DNA from: an uncultured Propionivibrio sp.
Lineage (GTDB): Bacteria > Pseudomonadota > Gammaproteobacteria > Burkholderiales > Rhodocyclaceae
Length of the DNA: 64,000 bases
NCBI GenBank assembly: GCA_937923255.1
Contig: CALAIL010000017.1
Coordinates: forward strand, 1-64,000
Direction: 5' to 3'
Shown here: positions 56,171 through 64,000 of the stretch, piece after piece
Layout: each line of letters opens with the position of its first letter
Numbering within the stretch: the stretch's first letter is position 1
Position numbers and translations under genes: made by a program
The notes under the pieces: model-generated
The model's input: only the letters and a program-made list of their open reading frames with translations
Told to the model about the DNA's origin: nothing
Database searches by the model: none

Positions 56171-57053
56171 TGGCAGGATTTTTCACCGCACCTCCGGCAT
56201 TCTTCATGTATTTGAAGAACTCGGAATTCGGCTCGACGACGATCACGTCACTCTTGTTTCCAAAGCTACCGCGGTACGCCTCCATGCTCCGGTAAAAGGC
56301 ATAAAACTCCGGCGACTGGCTAAATGCCTGCGCATAAATCGCCGCCGCCTTGGCATCGCCTTCACCCTTGACCTTCTGAGCATCGCGATAAGCTTCAGCG
56401 ACAATCACCTCACGTTGCCTGTCAGCATCCGCACGAATCTTTTCGGCCTCGGCCGCACCTTCCGAACGCAATTCATTGGCAACACGCTTGCGCTCCGCTT
56501 CCATGCGACGATAAACAGACTCGCTGACTTCGGTTGGCAAGTCGACGCGCTTGAGGCGGACATCGATAATTTGAACGCCGATCTTGCGGGCATCGAGATC
56601 CGCCTTGTCGCGCATTTCTTCCATGATCTTGTCGCGCTCGCCGGAAACGACCTCATGCACCGTGCGTTTACCGAATTCCTCACGCAGACTGGCGTTGACC
56701 GTCTGCGACAACCGCGTCCTGGCACCCGCCTCATCGCCCACAGACACGTAGTACAGCTTGGGATCGACAATTTTCCATTTGACGAAGGAATCGACGAGAA
56801 CGTTCTTTTTCTCCGACGTAATAAAACGCTCAGGCTCGGGCGAATCGAGCGTCAGAATGCGTTTATCGAAAAAGCGTACATTCTGGATCAGCGGCCACTT
56901 GAAATACAGCCCCGGATCGGCGATTACTTTCTTGACTTCACCAAGCTGGAAAACGATAGCGTATTGGCGCTGATCGACCGTAAAAATCATCGACGCGGCA
57001 ACCACCAGCACAACAACCAGAATACTGGCAACGGCATTGATTCCCTGACGCAT
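56160..57053 (-). CDS. hflC: FtsH modulator HflC
   Basis: A 297-residue SPFH protein that with HflK forms a cage around the FtsH protease. One N-terminal transmembrane helix (~5-25) is followed by FTVDQRQYAIVFQLGEVK, SQTVNASLREEFGKRT and a long helical C-terminal part. Its ATG adjoins the hflK stop. Confidence 0.95.
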   Translation of the reverse strand: MRQGINAVASILVVVLVVAASMIFTVDQRQYAIVFQLGEVKKVIADPGLYFKWPLIQNVRFFDKRILTLDSPEPERFITSEKKNVLVDSFVKWKIVDPKLYYVSVGDEAGARTRLSQTVNASLREEFGKRTVHEVVSGERDKIMEEMRDKADLDARKIGVQIIDVRLKRVDLPTEVSESVYRRMEAERKRVANELRSEGAAEAEKIRADADRQREVIVAEAYRDAQKVKGEGDAKAAAIYAQAFSQSPEFYAFYRSMEAYRGSFGNKSDVIVVEPNSEFFKYMKNAGGAVKNPANDR

Positions 57054-58366
57054 TATCTGCCCTCCCGATCGCGCAGGCGCAAGGCATCGCGGTCACGCGA
57101 CGCAGAATAATTTCCAGCACTATTCCCGCTATTGGTGCCACGCGTAAGGCGCGGTAACGGTGCGGGCTGGGAAGCGTGTTCAACCGGCAATGCGGCGGCA
57201 CTCATCGTCTCATCCGTCTGCCCGCCGGGTGCTGCACCCGCGGCCTGCATCAGCTTGTCGAGCGGCAGATAGAGCAAATTGCCCTGCCCCTTGGCGTCCA
57301 GCAGCACTTTCCCAGTATTGGCATAAACCTGCTGCATGGTTTCCAGATAAATACGCTGGCGCGTCACTACCGGCGCCTTGGCATATTCGCTGAGGATCTG
57401 CTGGAAACGGCTGGCGTCGCCTTCTGCCGTGGCAATCAGGCGCTGCCGGTAACCTTCCGCCTCCTGCGCCAGCCGCGCCGCCGTGCCGCGTGCACGTGGA
57501 ATGACATCGTTGGCGTAGGCCTGGCCTTCATTTTTCTGGCGTTCCCGATCCTGGCTGGCCTTCACGGCATCGTCAAACGCCGCCTGCACCTGCTCCGGTG
57601 GCTGCGCATTCTGCATTGTCACCTTGGAAATCAGGATGCCGGTCTTATAACGATCGAGAATACTCTGCATCAGATTCGACGCGTTAACGGCAATCTGCTC
57701 ACGCCCTTCATACAGGACAAAATCCATGCGACTCTTGCCGACGATCTCGCGAATCGCCGTTTCCGCCGCCTGCTTCACCGTTTCGTCGGGATTACGGTTG
57801 TTAAACACATAATCGGCTGGATTTTTAAGAATATATTGCACGGCAAACTGGATGTTGATGATGTTCTCATCGTCGGTCAGCATCAGTGCCTCGCGCAGTT
57901 CTTTGTTGCGTTCGCTGCCGCGATAGCCAACTTCTACTGTGCGCACGCCGGAGACGTTGACCAGTTCGTGCGACTGAATTGGGTAGGGCAAACGCCAGCG
58001 CAGCCCCGGTTCTGTACTTTCCTTGTAACGACCGAACTGGAGCAGGATGCCGCGCTGCGAAGCATCGACGATATAAAACCCGCTGGCCAGCCAGACCAGT
58101 ACGCCAAGCGCCAGCAACAGCGTAATACCACCGCCGAGAAAGCGCGGACTGATTTCAACAGGAGGACGGCCGCCACCATTGCCACCGCCCTGATCATTAT
58201 TACTGCGCGAATTTCGTTTACCCAGCGCATTGTTCAGGCGGCGATTGAAATCGCGCCACAAGTCTTCGAGATCAGGGGGGCCTGAGTTTTGGTGCGGGTT
58301 CTGATGCCCTTCGTCACCCTGATCATTATTACCACGCTTACCCCATTGCGGGTCATTCAGCGACAT
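57053..58366 (-). CDS. hflK: FtsH modulator HflK
   Basis: A 437-residue partner of HflC. A Gly/Asn/Arg-rich cytoplasmic N-terminus (MSLNDPQWGKRG) precedes a transmembrane helix near 80-100. The SPFH domain (ASQRGILLQFGRYKEST) and an Ala/Glu-rich helix follow. I use the ATG at 58366 because MSLNDPQWG is the family's normal beginning. The ATG nine codons upstream overlaps the hflX stop and is the alternative. Confidence 0.95.
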   Translation of the reverse strand: MSLNDPQWGKRGNNDQGDEGHQNPHQNSGPPDLEDLWRDFNRRLNNALGKRNSRSNNDQGGGNGGGRPPVEISPRFLGGGITLLLALGVLVWLASGFYIVDASQRGILLQFGRYKESTEPGLRWRLPYPIQSHELVNVSGVRTVEVGYRGSERNKELREALMLTDDENIINIQFAVQYILKNPADYVFNNRNPDETVKQAAETAIREIVGKSRMDFVLYEGREQIAVNASNLMQSILDRYKTGILISKVTMQNAQPPEQVQAAFDDAVKASQDRERQKNEGQAYANDVIPRARGTAARLAQEAEGYRQRLIATAEGDASRFQQILSEYAKAPVVTRQRIYLETMQQVYANTGKVLLDAKGQGNLLYLPLDKLMQAAGAAPGGQTDETMSAAALPVEHASQPAPLPRLTRGTNSGNSAGNYSASRDRDALRLRDREGR

Positions 58367-58389
58367 GAGAAGTCCGATTGTGGATGAAA

Positions 58390-59637
58390 TCATGCGGAAG
58401 CATCCGTGTTGGTATCGTTTATATCCGTTGTCATTGGAGCATGGACCGCAGGAATGGCGCCGCAGTCATTTTTATGATCGCCCCGTATGCAAACCCGTAG
58501 CGAGCCCCCCTCTGCCTGCGCTCCGATCCGCATCGGCGTTCGGGGTTTCTCAAGCGCAATTTCAGCCAGTGCGCAGCGCAATAAATCCAGGCCAGCGCCA
58601 CATTTTGCGCTGACCCGAACGCGGTCGATTCTATCATACTCATCCCGCTCGACAGACGGCGGCAACCCCGTCAGATCCAGCTTGTTCAGGATAACCAGCC
58701 GACGGACCTGACCGGCACCGATTTCATCCAGCACCTTATCGACTTCGGCGATTTGCCGGTCACGCGCCGGGCTGGCGGAATCGACGACATGCAGCAGCAG
58801 GTCGGCCTGCGCCGTCGCTTCTAGCGTCGCATGAAAAGCAGCAACCAGCGCATGCGGCAGGTCGCTGATGAAGCCAACCGTATCCGATAAAACGATGTTA
58901 CCGGCCTCTGGCAGCCAAAGTTTGCGCGAAGTGGTGTCGAGCGTTGCGAAAAGCTGGTCGGCAGCATACGAACTGGCATGCGTCAGCGCATTGAACAGCG
59001 TCGATTTTCCAGCATTCGTATAACCGACGAGTGAAATATTGAATACGTCGCCGCGCATCCGCGCCCGCCGCTGGACACCCCGCTGCCGCTCAAGGCGTCC
59101 GAGCCGCTCGCGCAACAGTCGCACCCGCTTGCCCAGCAGACGTCGGTCGGTTTCCAGCTGGGTTTCGCCCGGGCCACGCAGGCCGATCCCACCTTTTTGC
59201 CGCTCAAGGTGCGTCCAACCGCGCACCAGCCGCGTCGCCAGATGGTCGAGCTGTGCTAATTCGACCTGTAACTTGCCTTCTGAACTTTGTGCGCGCAGGG
59301 CAAAAATATCAAGAATCAGGCTAGTGCGATCAATAACGCGGCATTGCAACAGGCGTTCAAGGTTACGCTCCTGCGCCGGTGAAAGATCGTGGTTGAAAAT
59401 GACCAGATCGGCCTGATGCGCGGCCACTTCCGCAGCAATCTCCTGTACCTTGCCCTTACCCGCAAAGGTGGCGGCATCCGGACTATGGCGTTTGCCCTGT
59501 ACTTTGGCGCATAGACGCGCGCCCGCCGACTCGGCCAGCAGACGGATCTCTTCCAGCCTATCGGCAAAATCACCGGAACCGAAATCGAGTTGGACGATGA
59601 CAGTGCGCTCACCCCCGGCCTCAGGACGCTCAAACAT
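58390..59637 (-). CDS. hflX: GTPase HflX
   Basis: A 415-residue ribosome-associated GTPase that rescues stalled or heat-damaged 50S/70S particles. The N-terminal domain has DLVIFNHDLSPAQERNLER. The G domain shows GYTNAGKSTLFN, DTVGFI and NKLD motifs. It lies between hfq and hflK in the canonical order. Confidence 0.96.
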   Translation of the reverse strand: MFERPEAGGERTVIVQLDFGSGDFADRLEEIRLLAESAGARLCAKVQGKRHSPDAATFAGKGKVQEIAAEVAAHQADLVIFNHDLSPAQERNLERLLQCRVIDRTSLILDIFALRAQSSEGKLQVELAQLDHLATRLVRGWTHLERQKGGIGLRGPGETQLETDRRLLGKRVRLLRERLGRLERQRGVQRRARMRGDVFNISLVGYTNAGKSTLFNALTHASSYAADQLFATLDTTSRKLWLPEAGNIVLSDTVGFISDLPHALVAAFHATLEATAQADLLLHVVDSASPARDRQIAEVDKVLDEIGAGQVRRLVILNKLDLTGLPPSVERDEYDRIDRVRVSAKCGAGLDLLRCALAEIALEKPRTPMRIGAQAEGGSLRVCIRGDHKNDCGAIPAVHAPMTTDINDTNTDASA

Positions 59638-59746
59638 CGGTATGCCGCAGGTAGAAGCAGATAGAAAGCATGGGCAGAAAGAACACTGCGGTCAAAAGAT
59701 AAACCGCAACTAGGAACGGGTTTTGTACGAACGGATATGCAATGGA

Positions 59747-59995
59747 TCAGAAACCGTTGTCGCCTTCCGAATGAAAATGGAAATTGACCGGACGCGACGG
59801 TACAACTGTCGAGATCGCATGTTTATAGACCATCTGAGTCACGGTATTGCGCAACAGAACAACGTACTGATCAAATGATTCAATCTGACCTTGCAGCTTG
59901 ATGCCATTGACCAGATAGATCGACACGGGTACGTGTTCTCGGCGCAGAACGTTGAGGAACGGGTCTTGTAACTGTTGCCCTTTATTGGTGCTCAT
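59747..59995 (-). CDS. hfq: RNA chaperone Hfq
   Basis: An 82-residue Sm-like hexameric RNA chaperone. Sm1 ([20 protein letters not shown]) and the Sm2 end [12 protein letters not shown] are intact, and the N-terminus [12 protein letters not shown] binds RNA at the proximal face. The C-terminal tail is short. Upstream of hflX as usual. Confidence 0.97.
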   Translation of the reverse strand: MSTNKGQQLQDPFLNVLRREHVPVSIYLVNGIKLQGQIESFDQYVVLLRNTVTQMVYKHAISTVVPSRPVNFHFHSEGDNGF

Positions 59996-60153
59996 GGTCT
60001 AACTCCACATCTCGTTGTTGGTTTTGGGATGCCTTAGCTTAATAGATTTCTCAGTGATTTGCCAGAAAACGAAAAACTATTCCGAACGACTTTCTGGCAA
60101 ACCGCCTGCAAACCTTCTAAATACAGCCTTGTATTCTGGCCATCACAGACACG

Positions 60154-61683
60154 CTATCTATGCGCCCGCCGCGGCTTGCCGATACCGGACTCCGGGGATT
60201 TTGCAAATTTTCCGGATTCGTCAGTGACCGCTTTTGCCGCCACTTTTACCACTTTTCCTGCCTTCGCGCTGTCCGTCTTTGGCGCTCCCTGCCGCCCGAC
60301 CGCTCCACGCGCCGCTTCGCCCCGTGGGCGGCGGCGCGAGCGCTCCGCCGGTTTGCGCTCAGCAAACGGGTTATCAGACGTGTTGTACTGGATGCGCAAA
60401 GGTGTTCCTTTAAGCCGGAATGCATCACGGAAAGCGCGTTCCAGATAGCGCGAATACGCATCAGAGAGTTTATCGAGCGCATTGCCGTGAATGACGATCA
60501 CCGGCGGATTGCGCCCGCCCTGATGGGCATAGCGCAGTTTGGGGCGGAAGATGCCGTTGCGCGGCGGTGTTTGGCGCGCTGCCGCATCAATCAACACCCG
60601 TGTCAGACGCGGTGTCGACAGATCGGCCGTTGCTGCCCGATAGGCGGCATCGACTGAGCGGAAGACCAGGTTCAGCCCCTGCCCTTTGAGCGCTGAAACA
60701 TAATGGAAATTGGCAAAGTCCAGAAAACGCAGCCGGGCTTCGAGCGCCGATTTGATCTGGCTGCGCCGGTAGGCATCCAGCCCGTCCCATTTATTTACGG
60801 CGACGACGAGCGCGCGTCCCGATTCAATGACGAAACCCGCAATATGCGCATCCTGATCGGAAATATCCTGACGGGCATCCAGTACGAGCACGACGACGTT
60901 AGCACCTTCGATCGACTGTAGCGTCTTGATGACGGAAAATTTTTCGACGGCTTCGAACACACGCCCCTTGCGCCGCAAACCAGCGGTATCGATCAGCGTA
61001 TAGCGCCGGCCACCGCGTTCGAAATCGACGCCGACAGCATCGCGCGTCGTCCCTGGCTGATCGAAGGCAATCATGCGCTCTTCGCCCAGCAGGGCATTGA
61101 TCATCGTGCTTTTACCAACATTCGGTCGGCCGACGATCGCTACTTTGAGTGAGGCCGCCCGTTCATCTTCCGCCTCTACGGCCTCCTCTTCAGGGAAATA
61201 CGCCAGCGCCCGTTCAAGCAGCGCGCGCACACCGTCGCCATGCGCAGCGGAAATCGCCAGCGGTTCCCCCAACCCCAGCGCATGGAATTCGGCAGCAGCC
61301 ACACCACGCTCCATGCCCTCGGCCTTGTTGACAGCCACGACGACCGGTCGCGGGTTTCTGCGTAGTTTTTTGGCGATTTCCTTGTCCTGCGGCGTAATGC
61401 CGGCACGTCCGTCGACCATGAAAACGATTGCATCCGCTTCGGCGACAGCCTGCTCGGTCTGGCGCGCCATTTCATGCAGGATGCCGTCCTTGGCGAGCGG
61501 TTCGAAGCCGCCGGTATCGACGACGAGATACGGGCGATCGCCAAGCTTGCCGTGACCATAGTGGCGATCCCGCGTCAGCCCCGGCATATCGGCGACGAGA
61601 GCATCACGCGTCCGCGTCAGACGGTTGAACAGCGTCGACTTGCCGACATTGGGACGGCCGACGAGTACGAGCGTCGGCTTCAT
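60154..61683 (-). CDS. der: GTPase Der (EngA)
   Basis: A 509-residue double GTPase for 50S assembly. Two G domains carry [12 protein letters not shown] (8-19) and [12 protein letters not shown] (~184-195), each with DTGG/DTAG and NKxD-type motifs, and a KH-like domain follows. The last ~65 residues form an unusual Lys/Arg/Ala-rich tail beyond the family core. It overlaps bamB by 4 bp. Confidence 0.97.
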   Translation of the reverse strand: MKPTLVLVGRPNVGKSTLFNRLTRTRDALVADMPGLTRDRHYGHGKLGDRPYLVVDTGGFEPLAKDGILHEMARQTEQAVAEADAIVFMVDGRAGITPQDKEIAKKLRRNPRPVVVAVNKAEGMERGVAAAEFHALGLGEPLAISAAHGDGVRALLERALAYFPEEEAVEAEDERAASLKVAIVGRPNVGKSTMINALLGEERMIAFDQPGTTRDAVGVDFERGGRRYTLIDTAGLRRKGRVFEAVEKFSVIKTLQSIEGANVVVLVLDARQDISDQDAHIAGFVIESGRALVVAVNKWDGLDAYRRSQIKSALEARLRFLDFANFHYVSALKGQGLNLVFRSVDAAYRAATADLSTPRLTRVLIDAAARQTPPRNGIFRPKLRYAHQGGRNPPVIVIHGNALDKLSDAYSRYLERAFRDAFRLKGTPLRIQYNTSDNPFAERKPAERSRRRPRGEAARGAVGRQGAPKTDSAKAGKVVKVAAKAVTDESGKFAKSPESGIGKPRRAHR

Positions 61684-62819
61684 TCGACCTCAACGGCAAA
61701 CACACCGCCGCCGCGGGTTTGCAGCACCATATTCGCGCCCAGCGCCTGCGGCGCAGCAATGACCGCACTGCCATCCGTCGCCAGGCGCGCCGCAAACGCG
61801 CCATCCGCCCGCGAGAGAAAATGCACGACGCCTTCCGCATCGGCCACGGCTACCTTGTCGCCGCGCGCAATAGGCGCCGAAAGTCGACGCTTGGCCAGTC
61901 GACTCTGTTTCCAGAGGCTGGTGCCGCTGCTTAAGTCGAAGGCATGCACGGCATCTTTATCGTCGGTAACGTAAAGCTGGCGGTCGTCGATCGTCAGTCC
62001 TACCGCACTGGAGACATCGCGCGTCCACATCTGCGAGCCATTGCCGAGTTCAAAACAGGCGACACGTCCCTGGAAAGCAACGGCGCACACCGTACCGTTG
62101 GAGATCACGGGCAGGCTGGTGATATCAGCGATACGATCCAGCTCGGTCACGCCCTTGGGTACCGCCACCGTACCTTCCCAGACAGCAGCACCATTGCTGG
62201 TGCTGACGGCCACCAGTTTGCCGCCGGGAAAGCCGGCAAAGACATACGACCCGTCGATCAACACCCCAGCCGTCGAACGCAGCGCCAGAGCGGGCATCGG
62301 GCGCTGGTAAATCCATTTGCGCTTGCCGTCGGCGGCATCGTAAGCCGTCAGGCGATTGTCGGCACTGCGCACGACCACGAGACCATCGCCCAAAGCCGGC
62401 GGCGCCAGAACCGCGCTCGTAGCGTTCGCCTTCCAGCGCAATGCTCCATCGGTGGCGGCAAAAGCCAAAATCTCGCCCTTGGGCGTGCCGACGACAACCA
62501 GATTGTCATCGGCGCCAACGCCGCCGGATAAGGGCTGGCCGGCATTGATTTTCCATGCCACTCTGCCAGCGTCGATACGCATGATGCTGCCATTGCCGGC
62601 GGCGGCATAAACCGTCGAGCCTACGACTGCCGGAGTAAAGACATACAGTCCGGCCTTGCCAACACTTCCCTGCCAGAGAACACGGGCGGTGGCCGACGCC
62701 GTAATCGGCTGCAATTTGGGCGGTTTGTCGTCCGACGAGAACGGATTGAGCGCACTCAGCGACGAACACCCTGACAACACGGTAAGCGCAAGCGCAATAG
62801 CCAGTACACGCATCTTCAT
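61680..62819 (-). CDS. bamB: Outer-membrane assembly lipoprotein BamB
   Basis: A 379-residue lipoprotein with lipobox LSGCSS (Cys19) and eight PQQ-like beta-propeller blades (repeated AxDGxLRWK / W-type motifs). It assists beta-barrel insertion with BamA. It lies between the YfgM-like gene and der, as in most proteobacteria. Confidence 0.95.
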   Translation of the reverse strand: MKMRVLAIALALTVLSGCSSLSALNPFSSDDKPPKLQPITASATARVLWQGSVGKAGLYVFTPAVVGSTVYAAAGNGSIMRIDAGRVAWKINAGQPLSGGVGADDNLVVVGTPKGEILAFAATDGALRWKANATSAVLAPPALGDGLVVVRSADNRLTAYDAADGKRKWIYQRPMPALALRSTAGVLIDGSYVFAGFPGGKLVAVSTSNGAAVWEGTVAVPKGVTELDRIADITSLPVISNGTVCAVAFQGRVACFELGNGSQMWTRDVSSAVGLTIDDRQLYVTDDKDAVHAFDLSSGTSLWKQSRLAKRRLSAPIARGDKVAVADAEGVVHFLSRADGAFAARLATDGSAVIAAPQALGANMVLQTRGGGVFAVEVE

Positions 62820-62821
62820 GT

Positions 62822-63502
62822 TTATCCCTTTGTGCCCAGTGCATCAAGTTTCTGCTGGATGATTTCACGATATACGGCGCTGGACTCTAGCTGCCAGTTT
62901 TGCGAGTTGGCACCACCATTTTGCGCCCCCGACAGCGTATCCAGTGCCAACTGATAGGCTTTGCGCGCTTCATCCTTCTTGCCCTGTGCGCTGAGAACAT
63001 CGCCGCGGCTATCGATAAAACGTGCCGAGAACGCCGGCGTCACGCTGCCCTCAAGCAGCTTGAGCGCTTCGTCGTAAGCCTTCTCGTCGATCAACAGCGT
63101 CACCAGATGCAAACGCGCCAGATCACGGATTTCGTCCTCACCGTTATTGACGGCCCATTGCAATTGAGCCTTAGCTGTTTTGGTATCTCCCGCATCCTTC
63201 GTAGCTTTGGCCGCCACCAGCGCGCCAAGCGCTGCGTAGCGAGTACCGCTGAATTTCTCGGTCAGCTCGCCGCTGGCTGCCTTGACGCGCTGCGTATCTC
63301 CGATCTGCACTGCCTGCTGGAGCGCCTGATAGATATCCGAGGCCTGCTCGGCTTGGCTACGCTGGTACCCGTTCCAGCCCCGCCAAGCGAGCACGACAAC
63401 CGCCGCAGCCATGACCACAAAAGTCAGCAGCGAGCCGTACTGTTTCCACCAGGCTTTAAATTCGGCAATCTGTTCCTGTTCTTCAAGATCATAAGCTGCC
63501 AT
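62822..63502 (-). CDS. yfgM: YfgM-like membrane-anchored TPR protein
   Basis: A 226-residue protein of the YfgM family, an ancillary SecYEG/periplasmic chaperone factor. One transmembrane helix (~24-42, [16 protein letters not shown]) separates a short cytoplasmic N-terminus ([11 protein letters not shown]) from periplasmic TPR-like helices. I start at 63502, where GGAGAGGAAA precedes the ATG. It is 2 bp upstream of bamB and overlaps the end of hisS. Confidence 0.93.
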   Translation of the reverse strand: MAAYDLEEQEQIAEFKAWWKQYGSLLTFVVMAAAVVVLAWRGWNGYQRSQAEQASDIYQALQQAVQIGDTQRVKAASGELTEKFSGTRYAALGALVAAKATKDAGDTKTAKAQLQWAVNNGEDEIRDLARLHLVTLLIDEKAYDEALKLLEGSVTPAFSARFIDSRGDVLSAQGKKDEARKAYQLALDTLSGAQNGGANSQNWQLESSAVYREIIQQKLDALGTKG

Positions 63503-64000
63503 CCGTTTCCTCTCCTTCAAAAAGTGCATTCATAATTTCTTCGCCCAAACGGTCGACAGCAACGCGCTGCTGCCGCCCTGTTTCACCGTCTGCCGAGGTT
63601 TCGCGTAAGTATTTCAATGTCACTTCACCGGCTGCGGCTTCGTCATCACCGATGATGACTGCAAAATACGCACCGGACGCATCGGCCTTTTTCATCTGCG
63701 CCTTGAAACTGCCGCCACCGCAGTGAAAAAGTACGTCGATGCTTTGGTCACGCAGACGCTCGGCCACGCGCGGCGCCAACCGCGAAGCAGCCTCACCCTG
63801 GTAAACAAAATACACGTCGATGCCCGCCGGTGCGGGATCGCCGCCCATATCGCGAATCAGCGCAATCAGCCGCTCGACGCCCATAGCATAGCCACAACCC
63901 GGCGTCGGCTTACCGCCTAGTTGTTCGACCAGACCATCGTAACGTCCGCCGGCACAGACCGTACCTTGCGCACCCAGCCTGTCAGTCACCCACTCGAATA
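63489..64000 (-). CDS. hisS: Histidine--tRNA ligase, C-terminal part (cut by window edge)
   Basis: The last ~170 residues of HisRS; the frame continues past 64000. The HisRS-specific motif [17 protein letters not shown] and the motif 3 segment GYAMGVERL are visible, followed by the anticodon-binding domain ([28 protein letters not shown]). The apparent start at 63989 is an internal GTG, not the real start. It heads the minus-strand block in this window. Confidence 0.95.
   Translation of the reverse strand, partial: FEWVTDRLGAQGTVCAGGRYDGLVEQLGGKPTPGCGYAMGVERLIALIRDMGGDPAPAGIDVYFVYQGEAASRLAPRVAERLRDQSIDVLFHCGGGSFKAQMKKADASGAYFAVIIGDDEAAAGEVTLKYLRETSADGETGRQQRVAVDRLGEEIMNALFEGEETDGSL

Noticed and set aside
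60095-60145. Possible decayed repeat unit (CCTTCTAAATACAGCCTTG) between hfq and der
   Set aside because: Only about half the unit matches, with no neighbouring units, so it is not distinguishable from chance.

Overview
The window carries about 50 chromosomal genes. It is moderately GC-rich and reads as a betaproteobacterium. The reasons are the minus-strand run hisS-yfgM-bamB-der-hfq-hflX-hflK-hflC-DUF2065-hisZ-purA, the plus-strand run xseB-ispA-dxs-folE2, and the YhdP/nitrilase/TldD trio. A member of or near the Rhodocyclales is my best guess from gene order; no rRNA or marker phylogeny is available here to confirm it. The right edge cuts hisS, and the left edge falls inside a repeat element.

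Layout. 1-451 is a repeat element that stops a few bases short of an alpha/beta hydrolase gene. 1353-1859 is a broken nicotinate phosphoribosyltransferase (pncB) fused to a displaced piece of alaS. 2164-5960 is a two-gene accessory cassette: a PHP-domain/SMC-like ATPase of the TrlF/Ppl type and an AlbA_2 (Schlafen-like) protein with a C-terminal HATPase-like region. The strongest candidate for an undescribed or little-described system is here. The cassette and the pncB remnant lie between two direct copies of a 70-bp piece of the alaS 3' end. alaS itself carries a large internal insertion. Next come an orphan solute-binding protein, rhlE, a PP2C phosphatase and a cobalamin adenosyltransferase.

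14.1-17.7 kb is a membrane-maintenance module: a possible ribbon-helix-helix protein, PspA/IM30, a YqiJ-like OB protein and a YqiK-like flotillin. 18.2-26.5 kb holds a SAF-domain oxidoreductase, tldD, a nitrilase-family amidase and the giant envelope protein YhdP. 26.5-27.97 kb is a 1.5-kb gene-free tract with several arrays of degenerate ~40-bp repeats, a second copy of the element seen at the left edge, and hairpin repeats. It is followed by an orphan type II secretion/type IV pilus ATPase.

The rest is mostly housekeeping: htpG, a DMT permease, greB, an iron-uptake pair (PepSY membrane protein plus TonB receptor), rluA, amiC-tsaE, queG, a sulfurtransferase with a SpoIIAA-like protein, and the isoprenoid/folate cluster xseB-ispA-dxs-folE2. 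These are followed by tRNA-Arg(CCT), a hypothetical-nadK-recN operon, and the long purA-to-hisS block.

No CRISPR array, rRNA, transposase gene or prophage was seen. Start codons were moved from the longest reading frame where family alignment from memory or a Shine-Dalgarno sequence favoured a later ATG; each such change is stated.
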